Of a stretch of 64,000 nt of DNA, positions 45,055-56,300 are shown one piece after another. A program made the translations under genes and the position numbers. Under the pieces are notes generated by a model that saw nothing but the letters and a program-made list of their open reading frames with translations, had not been told where the DNA came from and did no database searches. The stretch spans positions 1 to 64,000 of the forward strand of contig NW_027469346.1 in NCBI RefSeq assembly GCF_051020765.1, written 5' to 3'. Position 1 is the first letter of the stretch, and each line of letters starts with the position of its first letter. The DNA is from Lasioglossum baleicum. Its lineage: Eukaryota > Arthropoda > Insecta > Hymenoptera > Halictidae.

Positions 45055-48000
45055 TGCGTTATGCGTTATGCGTTATGTGTTATGCGTTATGCGTTATGCG
45101 TTATGCGTTATGCGTTATGCGTTATGCGTTATGCGTTATGCGTTATGCGTTATGCGTTATGCGTTATGCGTTATGCGTTATGCGTTATGCGTTATGCGTT
45201 ATGCGTTATGCGTTATGCGTTATGCGTTATGCGTTATGCGTTATGCGTTATGCGTTATGCGTTATGCGTTATGCGTTATGCGTTATGCGTTATGCGTTAT
45301 GCGTTATGCGTTATGCGTTATGCGTTATGCGTTATGCGTTATGCGTTATGCGTTATGCGTTATGCGTTATGCGTTATGCGTTATGCGTTATGCGTTATGC
45401 GTTATGCGTTATGCGTTATGGGCTATGCGTTATGCGTTATGCGTTATGACTTTTGCATTATGCGTTATGCGTTAAGCGTTATGCGTTATGCGTTATGCGT
45501 TGTGCGTTATGCGTTGTGCGTTGTGCGTTGTGCGTTGTGCGTTGTGCGTTGTGCGTTGTGCGTTGTGCGTTGTGCGTTGTGGGTTGTGCGTTGTGCGTTG
45601 TGCGTTGTGCGTTAGGCGTTAGGCGTTGTGCGTTGTGCGTTGTGAGTTGTGCGTTGTGCGTTGTGCGTTGAGCGTTGTGCGTTGTGCGTTGTGCGTTGTG
45701 CGTTGTGCGTTGTGCGTTGTGCGTTGTGCGTTGTGCGTTGTGCGTTGTGCGTTATGCGTTGTGCGTTGTGCGTTATGCATTGTGCGTTATGCGTTATGCG
45801 TTATGCGTTATGCGTTATGCGTTATGCGTTATGCGTTATGCGTTATGCGTTATGCGATATGCGTTATGCGTTATGCGTTATGCGTTATGCGTTATGCGTT
45901 ATGCGTTATGCGTTATGCGTTATGCGTTATGCGTTATGCGTTATGCGTTATGCGTTATGCGTTATGCGTTATGCGTTATGCGTTATGCGTTATGCGTTAT
46001 GCGTTATGCGTTATGCGTTATGCGTTATGCGTTATGCGTTATGGGCTATGCGTTATGCGTTATACGTTATGCGTTATGACTTTTGCATTATGCGTTATGC
46101 GTTGTGCGTTGTGCGTTGTGCGTTGTGCGTTGTGCGTTGTGCGTTGTGCGTTAGGCGTTAGGCGTTGTGCGTTGTGCGTTGTGCGTTGTGCGTTGTTCGT
46201 TGTGCGTTGTGCGTTGTGCGTTGTGCGTTGTGCGTTGTGCGTTGTGCGTTGTGCGTTGTGCGTTGTGCGTTGTGCGTTGTGCGTTGTGCGTTGTGCGTTA
46301 TGCGTTGTGCGTTATGCGTTGTGCGTTGTGCGTTGTGCGTTGTGCGTTATGCGTTGTGCGTTATGCGTTGTGCGTTATGCGTTATGCGTTAAGCGTTATG
46401 CGTTATGACTTTTGCATTATGCGTTATGCGTTATGCGTTATGCGTTATGCGTTATGCGTTATGCGTTATGCGTTATGCGTTATGCGTTATGCGTTATGCG
46501 TTATGCGTTATGCGTTGTGCGTTATGCGTTGTGCGTTGTGCGCTGTGCGTTGTGCGTTGTGCGTTGTGCGTTGTGCGTTGTGCGTTGTGCGTTGTGCGTT
46601 GTGCGTTGTGCGTTGTGCGTTGTGCGTTGTGCGTTGTGCGTTGTGCGTCATGTGTTATGCGTTGTGCGTTATGCGTTATGCGTTATGCGTTATGCGTTAT
46701 GCGTTATGCGTTATGCGTTATGCGTTATGCGTTATGCGTTATGCGTTATGCGTTATGCGTTATGCGTTATGCGTTATGCGTTATGCGTTATGCGTTATGC
46801 GTTATGCGTTATGCGTTATGCGTTATGCGTTATGTGTTATGCGTTATGCGTTATGCGTTATGCGTTATGCGTTATGCGTTATGCGTTATGCGTTATGCGT
46901 AATGCGTTATGCGTTTTGCGTTATGCGTTATGCGTTATGCGTTATGCGTTATGCGTTATGCGTTATGCGTTATGCGTTATGCGTTATGACTTTTGCGTTA
47001 TGCGTTATGCGTTATGCGTTGTGCGTTGTGCGTTATGCGTTATGCGTTATGCGTTATGCGTTATGCGTTATGCGTTATGCGTTATGCGTTATGCGTTATG
47101 CGTTATGACTTTTGCGTTATGCGTTATGCGTTGTGCGTTATGCGTTATGCGTTATGCGGTATGCGTTATGCGTTATGCGTTATGCGTTATGCGTTATGCG
47201 TTATGCGTTATGCGTTATGCGTTATGCGTTATGTGTTATGCGTTATGCGTTATGCGTTATGCGTTATGACTTTTGCGTTATGCGTTATGCGTTATGCGTT
47301 ATGCGTTATGCGTTATGCGTTATGCGTTATGCGTTATGCGTTATGCGTTATGCGTTATGCGTTATGCGTTATGCGTTATGCATTATGCGTTGTGCGTTGT
47401 GCGTTGTGCGTTGTGCGTTGTGCGTTGTGCGTTGTGCGTTGTGCGTTGTGCGTTGTGCGTTGTGCGTCGTGCGTTATGCGTTGTGCGTTATGCGTTGTGC
47501 GTTGTGCGTTGTGCGTCGTGCGTTATGCGTTGTGCGTTATGCGTTGTGCGTTATGCGTTATGCGTTAAGCGTTATGCGTTATGACTTTTGCATTATGCGT
47601 TATGCGTTATGCGTTATGCGTTGTGCGTTGTGCGTTATGCGTTATGCGTTATGCGTTATGCGTTATGCGTTAAGCGTTATGCGTTATGCGTTATGACTTT
47701 TGCGTTATGCGTTATGCGTTATGCGTTGTGCGTTATGCGTTATGCGTTATGCGGTATGCGTTATGCGTTATGCGTTATGCGTTATGCGTAATGCGTTATG
47801 CGTTATGCGTTATGCGTTATGCGTTATGCGTTATGCGTTATGCGTTATGCGTTATGCGTTATGCGTTATGCGTTATGCGTTATGCGTTATGCGTTATGCG
47901 TTATGCGTAATGCGTTATGCGTTATGCGTTATGCGTTATGCGTTATGCGTTATGCGTTATGCGTTATGCGTTATGCGTTATGCGTTATGCGTTATGCGTT

Positions 48001-48302
48001 ATGCGTTATGCGTTATGCGTTATGCGTTATGCGTTATGCGTTATGCGTTATGCGTTATGCGTTATGCGTTATGCGTTATGCGTTATGCGTTATGCGTTAT
48101 GCGTTATGCGTTATGCGTTATGCGTTATGACTTTTGCATTATGCGTTATGCGTTATGCGTTATGCGTTACGCGTTATGCGTTATGCGTTGTGCGTTGTGC
48201 GTTGTGCGTTGTGCGTTGTGCGTTGTGCGTTGTGAGTTGTGCGTTGTGCGTTGTGCGTTGTGCGTTGTGCGTTATGGGCTATGCGTTATGCGTTATGCGT
48301 TA
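45005..48302 (+). repeat. Mosaic of L-tail and E-like segments
   Basis: From 45,005 the order is that of the L tail: seven-T cassette, TGTGTTA, long A run, TGACTTT-TGCATTA, G block with TGGGTTG (about 45,579), GGCGTTA pair (45,612), TGAGTTG, AGCGTTG (about 45,668), TGCATTG, TGCGATA. A second GGCGTTA pair (46,151) is followed by TTCGTTG, the downstream flavour. From about 46,400 the content is E-like: TGCGCTG, TGCGTCA-TGTGTTA, TGCGTAA with TGCGTTT (about 46,899-46,915), TGACTTT-TGCGTTA dimers, TGCGGTA, then TGCGTCG, AGCGTTA, two more TGCGTAA (about 47,788 and 47,907), CGCGTTA, TGAGTTG and TGGGCTA. No gene is present. Confidence 0.7.
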
Positions 48303-49072
48303 TGACTTTTGCATTATGCGTTATGCGTTAAGCGTTATGCGTTATGCGTTATGCGTTATGCGTTATACGTTATGCGTTATGCGTTATGCGTTATGCGTTA
48401 TGCGTTATGCGTTATGCGTTATGCGTTATGCGTTATGCGTTATGCGTTATGCGTTATGCGTTATGCGTTATGCGTTATGCGTTATGCGTTATGCGTTATG
48501 CGTTATGCGTTATGCGTTATGCGTTATGCGTTATGCGTTATGCGTTATGCGTTATGCGTTATGCGTTATGCGTTATGGGCTATGCGTTATGCGTTATGCG
48601 TTATGCGTTAAGCGTTATACGTTATGCGTTATGAGTTATGCGTTGTGCGTTATGCGTTATGCGTTGTTCGTTGTGTGTTGTGCGTTGTGCGTTATGCGTT
48701 ATGCGTTATGCGTTATGCGTTTTGCGTTATGCGTTATGCGTTATGCGTTATGGGTGATGCGTTATGCGTTATGCGTTATGCATTATGCGATATGCGCTAC
48801 GTGTTATGCGTTATGGGCTATGCGTTATGCGTTATGCGTTATGACTTTTGCATTATGCGTTATGCGTTATGCGTTATGCGTTATGCGTTATGCGTTATGC
48901 GTTATGGGTTATGCGTTATGCGTTATGCGTTATGCGATATGCGTTATGCGTTATGCGTTATGCGTTATGCGTTATGCGTTATGCGTTATGCGTTATGCGT
49001 TATGCGTTATGCGTTATGCGTTATGCGTTATGCGTTATGCGTTATGCGTTATGCGTTATGCGTTATGCGTTA

Positions 49073-49122
49073 TACGTTATGCGTTATACCTTATGCGTTA
49101 TGCGTTATGCGTTATTTTTTTA
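49073..49122 (+). repeat. Seven-T cassette, copy 7
   Basis: Identical to copy 1; T run 49,115-49,121; register 3 to 4. It lies between TGAGTTA markers 1 and 2 of HOR F. Confidence 0.97.
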
Positions 49123-49857
49123 TGCGTTATGCGTTATGCGTTATGCGTTATGCGTTATGCGTTATGCGTTATGCGTTATGCGTTATGCGTTATGCGTTAT
49201 GCGTTATGCGTTATGCGTTATGCGTTATGCGTTATGCGTTATGGGCTATGCGTTATGCGTTATGCGTTATGCGTTAAGCGTTATACGTTATGCGTTATGA
49301 GTTATGCGTTGTGCGTTATGCGTTATGCGTTGTTCGTTGTGTGTTGTGCGTTGTGCGTTATGCGTTATGCGTTATGCGTTATGCGTTTTGCGTTATGCGT
49401 TATGCGTTATGCGTTATGCGTTATGCGTTATGCGTTATGCGTTATGCGTTATGCGTTATGCGTTATGCGTTATGCGTTATGCGTTATGACTTTTGCGTTA
49501 TGCGTTATGCGTTATGCGTTGTGCGTTGTGCGTTATGCGTTTTGCGTTATGCGTTATGCGTTATGCGTTATGCGTTATGCGTTATGCGTTATGCGTTATG
49601 ACTTTTGCGTTATGCGTTATGCGTTATGCGTTGTGCGTTATGCGTTATGCGTTATGCATTATGCGTTATGCGTTATGCGTTATGCGTTATGCGTTATGCG
49701 TTATGCGATATGCGTTATGCGTTATGCGTTATGCGTTATGCGTTATGCGTTATGCGTTATGCGTTATGCGTTATGCGTTATGCGTTATGCGTTATGCGTT
49801 ATGCGTTATGCGTTATGCGTTATGCGTTATGCGTTATGCGTTATGCGTTATGCGTTA

Positions 49858-49907
49858 TACGTTATGCGTTATACCTTATGCGTTATGCGTTATGCGTTAT
49901 TTTTTTA
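49858..49907 (+). repeat. Seven-T cassette, copy 8 (last)
   Basis: Identical to copy 1; T run 49,900-49,906; register 4 to 5. It lies between TGAGTTA markers 2 and 3 of HOR F. No further copy occurs to 64,000, and the register stays at 5 at every later anchor tested. Confidence 0.97.
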
Positions 49908-50740
49908 TGCGTTATGCGTTATGCGTTATGCGTTATGCGTTATGCGTTATGCGTTATGCGTTATGCGTTATGCGTTATGCGTTATGCGTTATGCGTTATG
50001 CGTTATGCGTTATGCGTTATGCGTTATGCGTTATGCGTTATGGGCTATGCGTTATGCGTTATGCGTTAAGCGTTATACGTTATGCGTTATGAGTTATGCG
50101 TTGTGCGTTATGCGTTATGCGTTGTTCGTTGTGTGTTGTGCGTTGTGCGTTATGCGTTATGCGTTATGCGTTATGCGTTTTGCGTTATGCGTTATGCGTT
50201 ATGCGTTATGGGTGATGCGTTATGCGTTATGCGTTATGCATTATGCGATATGCGCTACGTGTTATGCGTTATGGGCTATGCGTTATGCGTTATGCGTTAT
50301 GCGTTATGACTTTTGCATTATGCGTTATGCGTTATGCGTTATGCGTTATGCGTTATGCGTTATGCGTTGTGCGTTGTGCGTTGTGCGTTGTGCGTTGTGC
50401 GTTGTGCGTTGTGCGTTGTGCGTTGTGCGTTGTGCGTTGTGCGTTGTGCGTTGTGCGTCCTGCGTTATGCGTTATGCGTTATGCGTTATGCGTTATGCGT
50501 TATGCGTTATGCGTAATGCGTTATGCGTTATGCGTTGTGCGTTGTGCGTTGTGCGTTGTGCGTTGTGCGTTGTGCGTTGTGCGTTGTGCGTTGTGCGTTG
50601 TGCGTTGTGCGTTGTGCGTTGTGCGTTGTGCGTTGTGCGTCCTGCGTTATGCGTTATGCGTTATGCGTTATGCGTTATGCGTTATGCGTTAAGCGTTATG
50701 CGTTATGGGCTATGCGTTATGCGTTATGCGTTATGCGTTA

Positions 50741-52595
50741 TGACTTTTGCATTATGCGTTATGCGTTAAGCGTTGTGCGTTGTGCGTTGTGCGTTGTGCG
50801 TTGTGCGTTGTGCGTTGTGCGTTGTGCGTTGTGCGTTGTGCGTTGTGCGTTGTGCGTTGTGCGTTGTGCGTTGTGCGTTGTGCGTTAGGCGTTAGGCGTT
50901 GTGCGTTGTGCGTTGTGCGTTGTGCGTTGTTCGTTGTGCGTTGTGCGTTGTGCGTTGTGCGTCGTGCGTCGTGCGTTGTGCGTTGTGCGTTGTGCGTTGT
51001 GCGTTGTGCGTTATGCGTTGTGCGTTGTGCGTTATGCGTTATGACTTTTGCGTTATGCGTTATGCGTTATGACTTTTGCATTATGCGTTATGCGTTAAGC
51101 GTTGTGCGTTGTGCGTTGTGCGTTGTGCGTTGTGCGTTGTGCGTTGTGCGTTGTGCGTTGTGCGTTGTGCGTTGTGCGTTATGCGTTGTGCGTTGTGCGT
51201 TATGCGTTATGACTTTTGCGTTATGCGTTATGCGTTATGCGTTATGCGTTATGCGTTATGCGTTATGCGTTATGCGTTATGCGTTATGCGTTATGCGTTA
51301 TGCGTTATGCGTTATGCGTTATGCGTTATGCGTTATGCGTTATGCGTTATGCGTTATGCGTTATGCGTTATGCGTTATGCGTTATGCGTTATGCGTTATG
51401 CGTTATGCGTTATGGGCTATGCGTTATGCGTTATACGTTATGCGTTATGACTTTTGCATTATGCGTTATGCGTTAAGCGTTGTGCGTTGTGCGTTGTGCG
51501 TTGTGCGTTGTGCGTTGTGCGTTGTGCGTTGTGCGTTGTGCGTTGTGCGTTGTGCGTTGTGCGTTGTGCGTTAGGCGTTAGGCGTTGTGCGTTGTGCGTT
51601 GTGCGTTGTGCGTTGTTCGTTGTGCGTTGTGCGTTGTGCGTTGTGCGTCGTGCGTCGTGCGTTGTGCGTTGTGCGTTGTGCGTTGTGCGTTGTGCGTTGT
51701 GCGTTGTGCGTTGTGCGTTATGCGTTGTGCGTTATGCGTTCTGCGTTGTGCGTTGTGCGTTGTGCGTTATGCGTTGTGCGTTATGCGTTGTGCGTTATGC
51801 GTTATGCGTTAAGCGTTATGCGTTATGACTTTTGCATTATGCGTTATGCGTTATGCGTTATGCGTTATGCATTATGCGTTATGCGTTATGCGTTATGCGT
51901 TATGCGTTATGCGTTATGCGTTATGCGTTATGCGTTATGCGTTATGCGTTATGCGTTATGCGTTATGCGTTGTGTGTTCTGCGTTGTGCGTTGTGCGCTG
52001 TGCGTTGTGCGTTGTGCGTTGTGCGTTGTGCGTTGTGCGTTGTGCGTTGTGCGTTGTGCGTTGTGCGTTGTGCGTTGTGCGTCATGTGTTATGCGTTGTG
52101 CGTTATGCGTTATGCGTTATGCGTTATGCGTTATGCGTTATGCGTTATGCGTTATGCGTTATGCGTTATGCGTTATGGGCTATGCGTTATGCGTTATACG
52201 TTATGCGTTATGACTTTTGCATTATGCGTTATGCGTTAAGCGTTATGCGTTATGCGTTGTGCGTTGTGTGCTGTGCGTTGTGCGTTGTGCGTTGTGCGTT
52301 GTGCGTTGTGCGTTGTGCGTTGTGCGTTAGGCGTTAGGCGTTGTGCGTTGTGCGTTGTGCGTTGTGCGTTGTTCGTTGTGCGTTGTGCGTTGTGCGTTGT
52401 GCGTTGTGCGTTGTGCGTCGTGCGTCGTGCGTTGTGCGTTGTGCGTTGTGCGTTGTGCGTTGTGCGTTGTGCGTTGTGCGTTATGCGTTGTGCGTTATGC
52501 GTTGTGCGTTGTGCGTTGTGCGTTGTGCGTTATGCGTTGTGCGTTATGCGTTGTGCGTTGTGCGTTATGCGTTATGCGTTAAGCGTTATGCGTTA
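50741..52595 (+). repeat. HOR family G (707 and 763 bp units)
   Basis: TGACTTT-TGCATTA at 50,741, 51,448 and 52,211 each precede AGCGTTA, a G block, a GGCGTTA pair (50,885, 51,571, 52,327), TTCGTTG and a TGCGTCG pair (about 50,963, 51,649, 52,419). The last unit carries TGCGCTG as the double variant TGTGCTG (about 52,267). After 52,340 no GGCGTTA pair occurs in the rest of the window. Confidence 0.75.
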
Positions 52596-53302
52596 TGACT
52601 TTTGCATTATGCGTTATGCGTTATGCGTTATGCGTTATGCGTTATGCGTTATGCGTTATGCGTTATGCGTTATGCGTTATGCGTTATGCGTTATGCGTTA
52701 TGCGTTATGCGTTATGCGTTATGCGTTGTGTGTTATGCGTTGTGCGTTGTGCGCTGTGCGTTGTGCGTTGTGCGTTGTGCGTTGTGCGTTGTGCGTTGTG
52801 CGTTGTGCGTTGTGCGTTGTGCGTTATGCGTTATGCGTTATGCGTTATGCGTTATGCGTTATGCGTTATGCGTTATGGGCTATGCGTTATGCGGTATGCG
52901 GTATGCGTTATGCGTTATGCGTTATGCGTTATGCGTTATGCGTTATGCGTTATGCGTTATGCGTTATGCGTTATGCGTTATGCGTTATGCGTTATGCGTT
53001 ATGCGTTATGCGTTATGTGTTATGCGTTATGCGTTATGCGTTATGCGTTATGACTTTTGCGTTATGCGTTATGCGTTATGCCTTATGCGTTATGCGTTAT
53101 GCGTTATGCGTTATGCGTTATGCATTATGCGTTATGCGTTATGCGTTATGCGTTGTGCGTTGTGCGTTGTGCGTTGTGCGTTGTTCGTTGTGCGTTGTGC
53201 GTTGTGCGTTATGCGTTATGCGTTATGCGTTATGCGTTATGCGTTATGCGTTATGCGTTATGCGTTATGCGTTATGCGTTATGCGTTATGCGTTATGCGT
53301 TA
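52596..53302 (+). repeat. Transition block leading into family H
   Basis: It starts at TGACTTT-TGCATTA (52,596) and holds a long A block, TGTGTTA, a G block with TGCGCTG, TGGGCTA followed by two TGCGGTA (about 52,891-52,904), TGTGTTA (about 53,017), TGACTTT-TGCGTTA (about 53,052), TGCCTTA (about 53,080), TGCATTA and a G block with TTCGTTG. It ends at the first H-family TGGGTGA of the continuous series. Confidence 0.7.
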
Positions 53303-56300
53303 TGGGTGATGCGTTATGCGTTATGCGTTATGCATTATGCGATATGCGCTACGTGTTATGCGTTATGGGCTATGCGTTATGCGTTATGCGTTATGCGTTA
53401 TGACTTTTGCATTATGCGTTATGCGTTATGCGTTATGCGTTATGCGTTATGCGTTGTGCGTTGTGCGTTGTGCGTTGTGCGTTATGCGTTATGCGTTATG
53501 CGTTATGCGTTATGCGTTATGCGTTATGCGTTATGCGTTATGCGTTATGCGTTATGCGTTATGCGTTATGCGTTATGCGTTATGCGTTATGCGTTATGCG
53601 TTATGCGTTATGCGTTATGCGTTATGCGTTATGCGTTATGCGTTATGCGTTATGCGTTATGCGTTATGCGTTATGCGTTATGCGTTATGCGTTATGCGTT
53701 ATGCGTTATGCGTTATGCGTTATGCGTTATGCGTTATGCGTTATGCGTTATGCGTTATGCGTTATGCGTTATGCGTTATGCGTTGTGCGTTATGCGTTAT
53801 GCGTTATGCGTTATGCGTTATGCGTTATGCGTTATGCGTTATGCGTTATGCGTTATGCGTTATGCGTTATGCGTTATGCGTTATGCGTTATGCGTTATGC
53901 GTTATGCGTTATGCGTTATGCGTTATGCGTTATGCGTTATGCGTTATGCGTTATGCGTTATGCGTTATGCGTTATGCGGTATGCGTTATGACTTTTGCGT
54001 TATGCGTTATGCGTTGTGCGTTATACGTTGTGCGTTGTGCGTTGTGCGTTGTGCGTTGTGCGTTGTGCGTTGTGCGTTGTGCGTTGTGCGTTGTGCGTTG
54101 TGCGTTGTGCGTTGTGCGTTGTGCGTTGTGCGTTGTGCGTTGTGCGTTGTGCGTTATGCGTTATGCGTTATGCGTTATGCGTTATGCGTTATGCGTTATG
54201 CGTTATGCGTTATGCATTATGCGTTATGCGTTATGCGTTATGCGTTGTGCGTTGTGCGTTGTGCGTTGTGCGTTGTTCGTTGTGCGTTGTGCGTTGTGCG
54301 TTATGCGTTATGCGTTATGCGTTATGCGTTATGCGTTATACGTTATGCGTTATGCGTTATGCGTTATGCGTTATGCGTTATGGGTGATGCGTTATGCGTT
54401 ATGCGTTATGCATTATGCGATATGCGCTACGTGTTATGCGTTATGGGCTATGCGTTATGCGTTATGCGTTATGCGTTATGCGTTATGCGTTATGCGTTAT
54501 GCGTTATGCGTTATGCGTTATGCGTTATGCGTTATGCGTTATGCGTTATGCGTTATGCGTTATGCGTTATGCGTTATGCGTTATGCGTTATGCGTTATGC
54601 GTTATGCGTTATGCGTTATGCGTTATGCGTTATGCGTTATGCGTTATGCGTTATGCGTTATGCGTTATGGGTGATGCGTTATGCGTTATGCGTTATGCAT
54701 TATGCGATATGCGCTACGTGTTATGCGTTATGGGCTATGCGTTATGCGTTATGCGTTATGCGTTATGCGTTATGCGTTATGCGTTATGCGGTATGCGTTA
54801 TGACTTTTGCGTTATGCGTTATGCGTTGTGCGTTATACGTTGTGCGTTGTGCGTTGTGCGTTGTGCGTTGTGCGTTGTGCGTCGTGCGTCGTGCGTTGTG
54901 CGTTGTGCGTTGTGCGTTGTGCGTTGTGCGTTATGCGTTATGCGTTATGCGTTATGCGTTATGCGTTATGCATTATGCGTTATGCGTTATGCGTTATGCG
55001 TTGTGCGTTGTGCGTTGTGCGTTGTGCGTTGTTCGTTGTGCGTTGTGCGTTGTGCGTTATGCGTTATGCGTTATGCGTTATGCGTTATGCGTTATACGTT
55101 ATGCGTTATGCGTTATGCGTTATGCGTTATGCGTTATGGGTGATGCGTTATGCGTTATGCGTTATGCATTATGCGATATGCGCTACGTGTTATGCGTTAT
55201 GGGCTATGCGTTATGCGTTATGCGTTATGCGTTATGCGTTATGACTTTTGCATTATGCGTTATGCGTTATGCGTTATGCGTTGTGCGTTGTGCGTTGTGC
55301 GTTGTGCGTTGTGCGTTGTGCGTTGTGCGTTGTGCGTTGTGCGTTGTGCGTTGTGCGTTGTGCGTCGTGCGTTGTGCGTTGTGCGTTGTGCGTTGTGCGT
55401 TGTGCGTTGTGCGTTGTGCGTTGTGCGTTGTGCGTTGTGCGTCCTGCGTTATGCGTTATGCGTTATGCGTAATGCGTTATGCGTTATGCGTTATGCGTTA
55501 TGCGTTATGCGTTATGCGTTATGCGTTATGCGTTATGCGTTATGCGTTATGCGTTATGCGTTATGCGTTATGGGCTATGCGTTATGCGTTATGCGTTATG
55601 CGTTATGACTTTTGCATTATGCGTTATGCGTTAAGCGTTATGCGTTATGCGTTATGCGTTATGCGTTGCGCGTTATGCGTTATGCGTTATGCGTTATGCG
55701 TTATGCGTTATGCGTTATGCGTTATGCGTTATGCGTTATGCGTTATGCGTTATGCGTTATGCGTTATGCGTTATGCGTTATGCGTTATGCGTTATGCGTT
55801 ATGCGTTATGCGTTATGCGTTATGCGTTATGCGTTATGCGTTATGCGTTATGCGTTATGCGTTATGCGTTATGCGTTATCCGTTATGCGTTATGCGTCAT
55901 GCGTTGTGCGTTATGCGTTATGCGTTATGCGTTATGCGTTATGCGTAATGCGTTATGCGTTATGCGTTATGCGTTATGCGTTATGCGTTATGCGTTATGC
56001 GTTATGCGTTATGCGTTATGCGCTATGCGTTATGCGTTATGCGTTATGCGTTATGCGTTATGCGTTATGCGGTATGCGTTATGACTTTTGCGTTATGCGT
56101 TATGCGTTGTGCGTTATACGTTGTGCGTTGTGCGTTGTGCGTTGTGCGTTGTGCGTTGTGCGTTGTGCGTTGTGCGTTATGCGTTATGCGTTATGCGTTA
56201 TGCGTTATGCGTTATGCGTTATGCGTTATGCGTCGTGCGTCGTGCGTTGTGCGTTGTGCGTTGTGCGTTGTGCGTTGTGCGATATGCGTTATGCGTTATA

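Larger units (their letters stand above)
48303..50740 (+). repeat. HOR family F (666 and 792 bp units)
   Basis: Three copies of the series AGCGTTA, TACGTTA, TGAGTTA, TTCGTTG, TGTGTTG, TGCGTTT occur, with TGAGTTA at 48,632, 49,298 and 50,090. Spacings are 666 (7x95+1) and 792 (7x113+1); each interval holds one seven-T cassette (49,073-49,122; 49,858-49,907). Copies 1 and 3 continue into the 70-bp H cassette (48,751 and 50,209), while copy 2 continues into TGACTTT-TGCGTTA dimers. Two TGCGTCC units follow (about 50,454 and 50,636). This zone joins markers of the upstream array (seven-T) to markers of the downstream array (H cassette). Confidence 0.75.
1234..52340 (+). repeat. GGCGTTA pair marker (TTAGGCG twice), 31 copies
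   Basis: The two-unit motif TTAGGCG-TTAGGCG starts at 1,234, 1,444, 2,172, 2,382, 3,278, 3,488, 4,398, 5,140, 5,350, 7,646, 10,532, 13,124, 14,896, 21,261, 22,717, 24,889, 26,310, 32,227, 33,578, 33,970, 34,173, 34,362, 35,342, 35,636, 35,839, 36,028, 45,612, 46,151, 50,885, 51,571 and 52,327. It is always exactly two units; single units occur only at 114 and 43,189. It always ends a TGCGTTG block. Up to 32,227 and at 45,612 it is followed by TGAGTTG; elsewhere from 33,578 on it is followed by TTCGTTG, except at 34,173 and 35,839. It holds TAG in two frames. Confidence 0.9.

Noticed and set aside
48751..48820. Promoter, operator or origin in the 70-bp H cassette
   Set aside because: No recognised -35/-10 pair, iteron set or initiator box can be read; the units are substituted satellite heptamers and there is no adjacent gene.
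53057..55948. Open frame of 963 codons (also 47,917-50,769 with 950 codons and 58,132-60,582 with 816)
   Set aside because: The frame is a by-product of stop-free heptamers, the same peptide is read in all three frames, there is no ribosome-binding or splice context, no domain, and ends are set only by chance variants such as TGACTTT, AGCGTTA or TGAGTTG.
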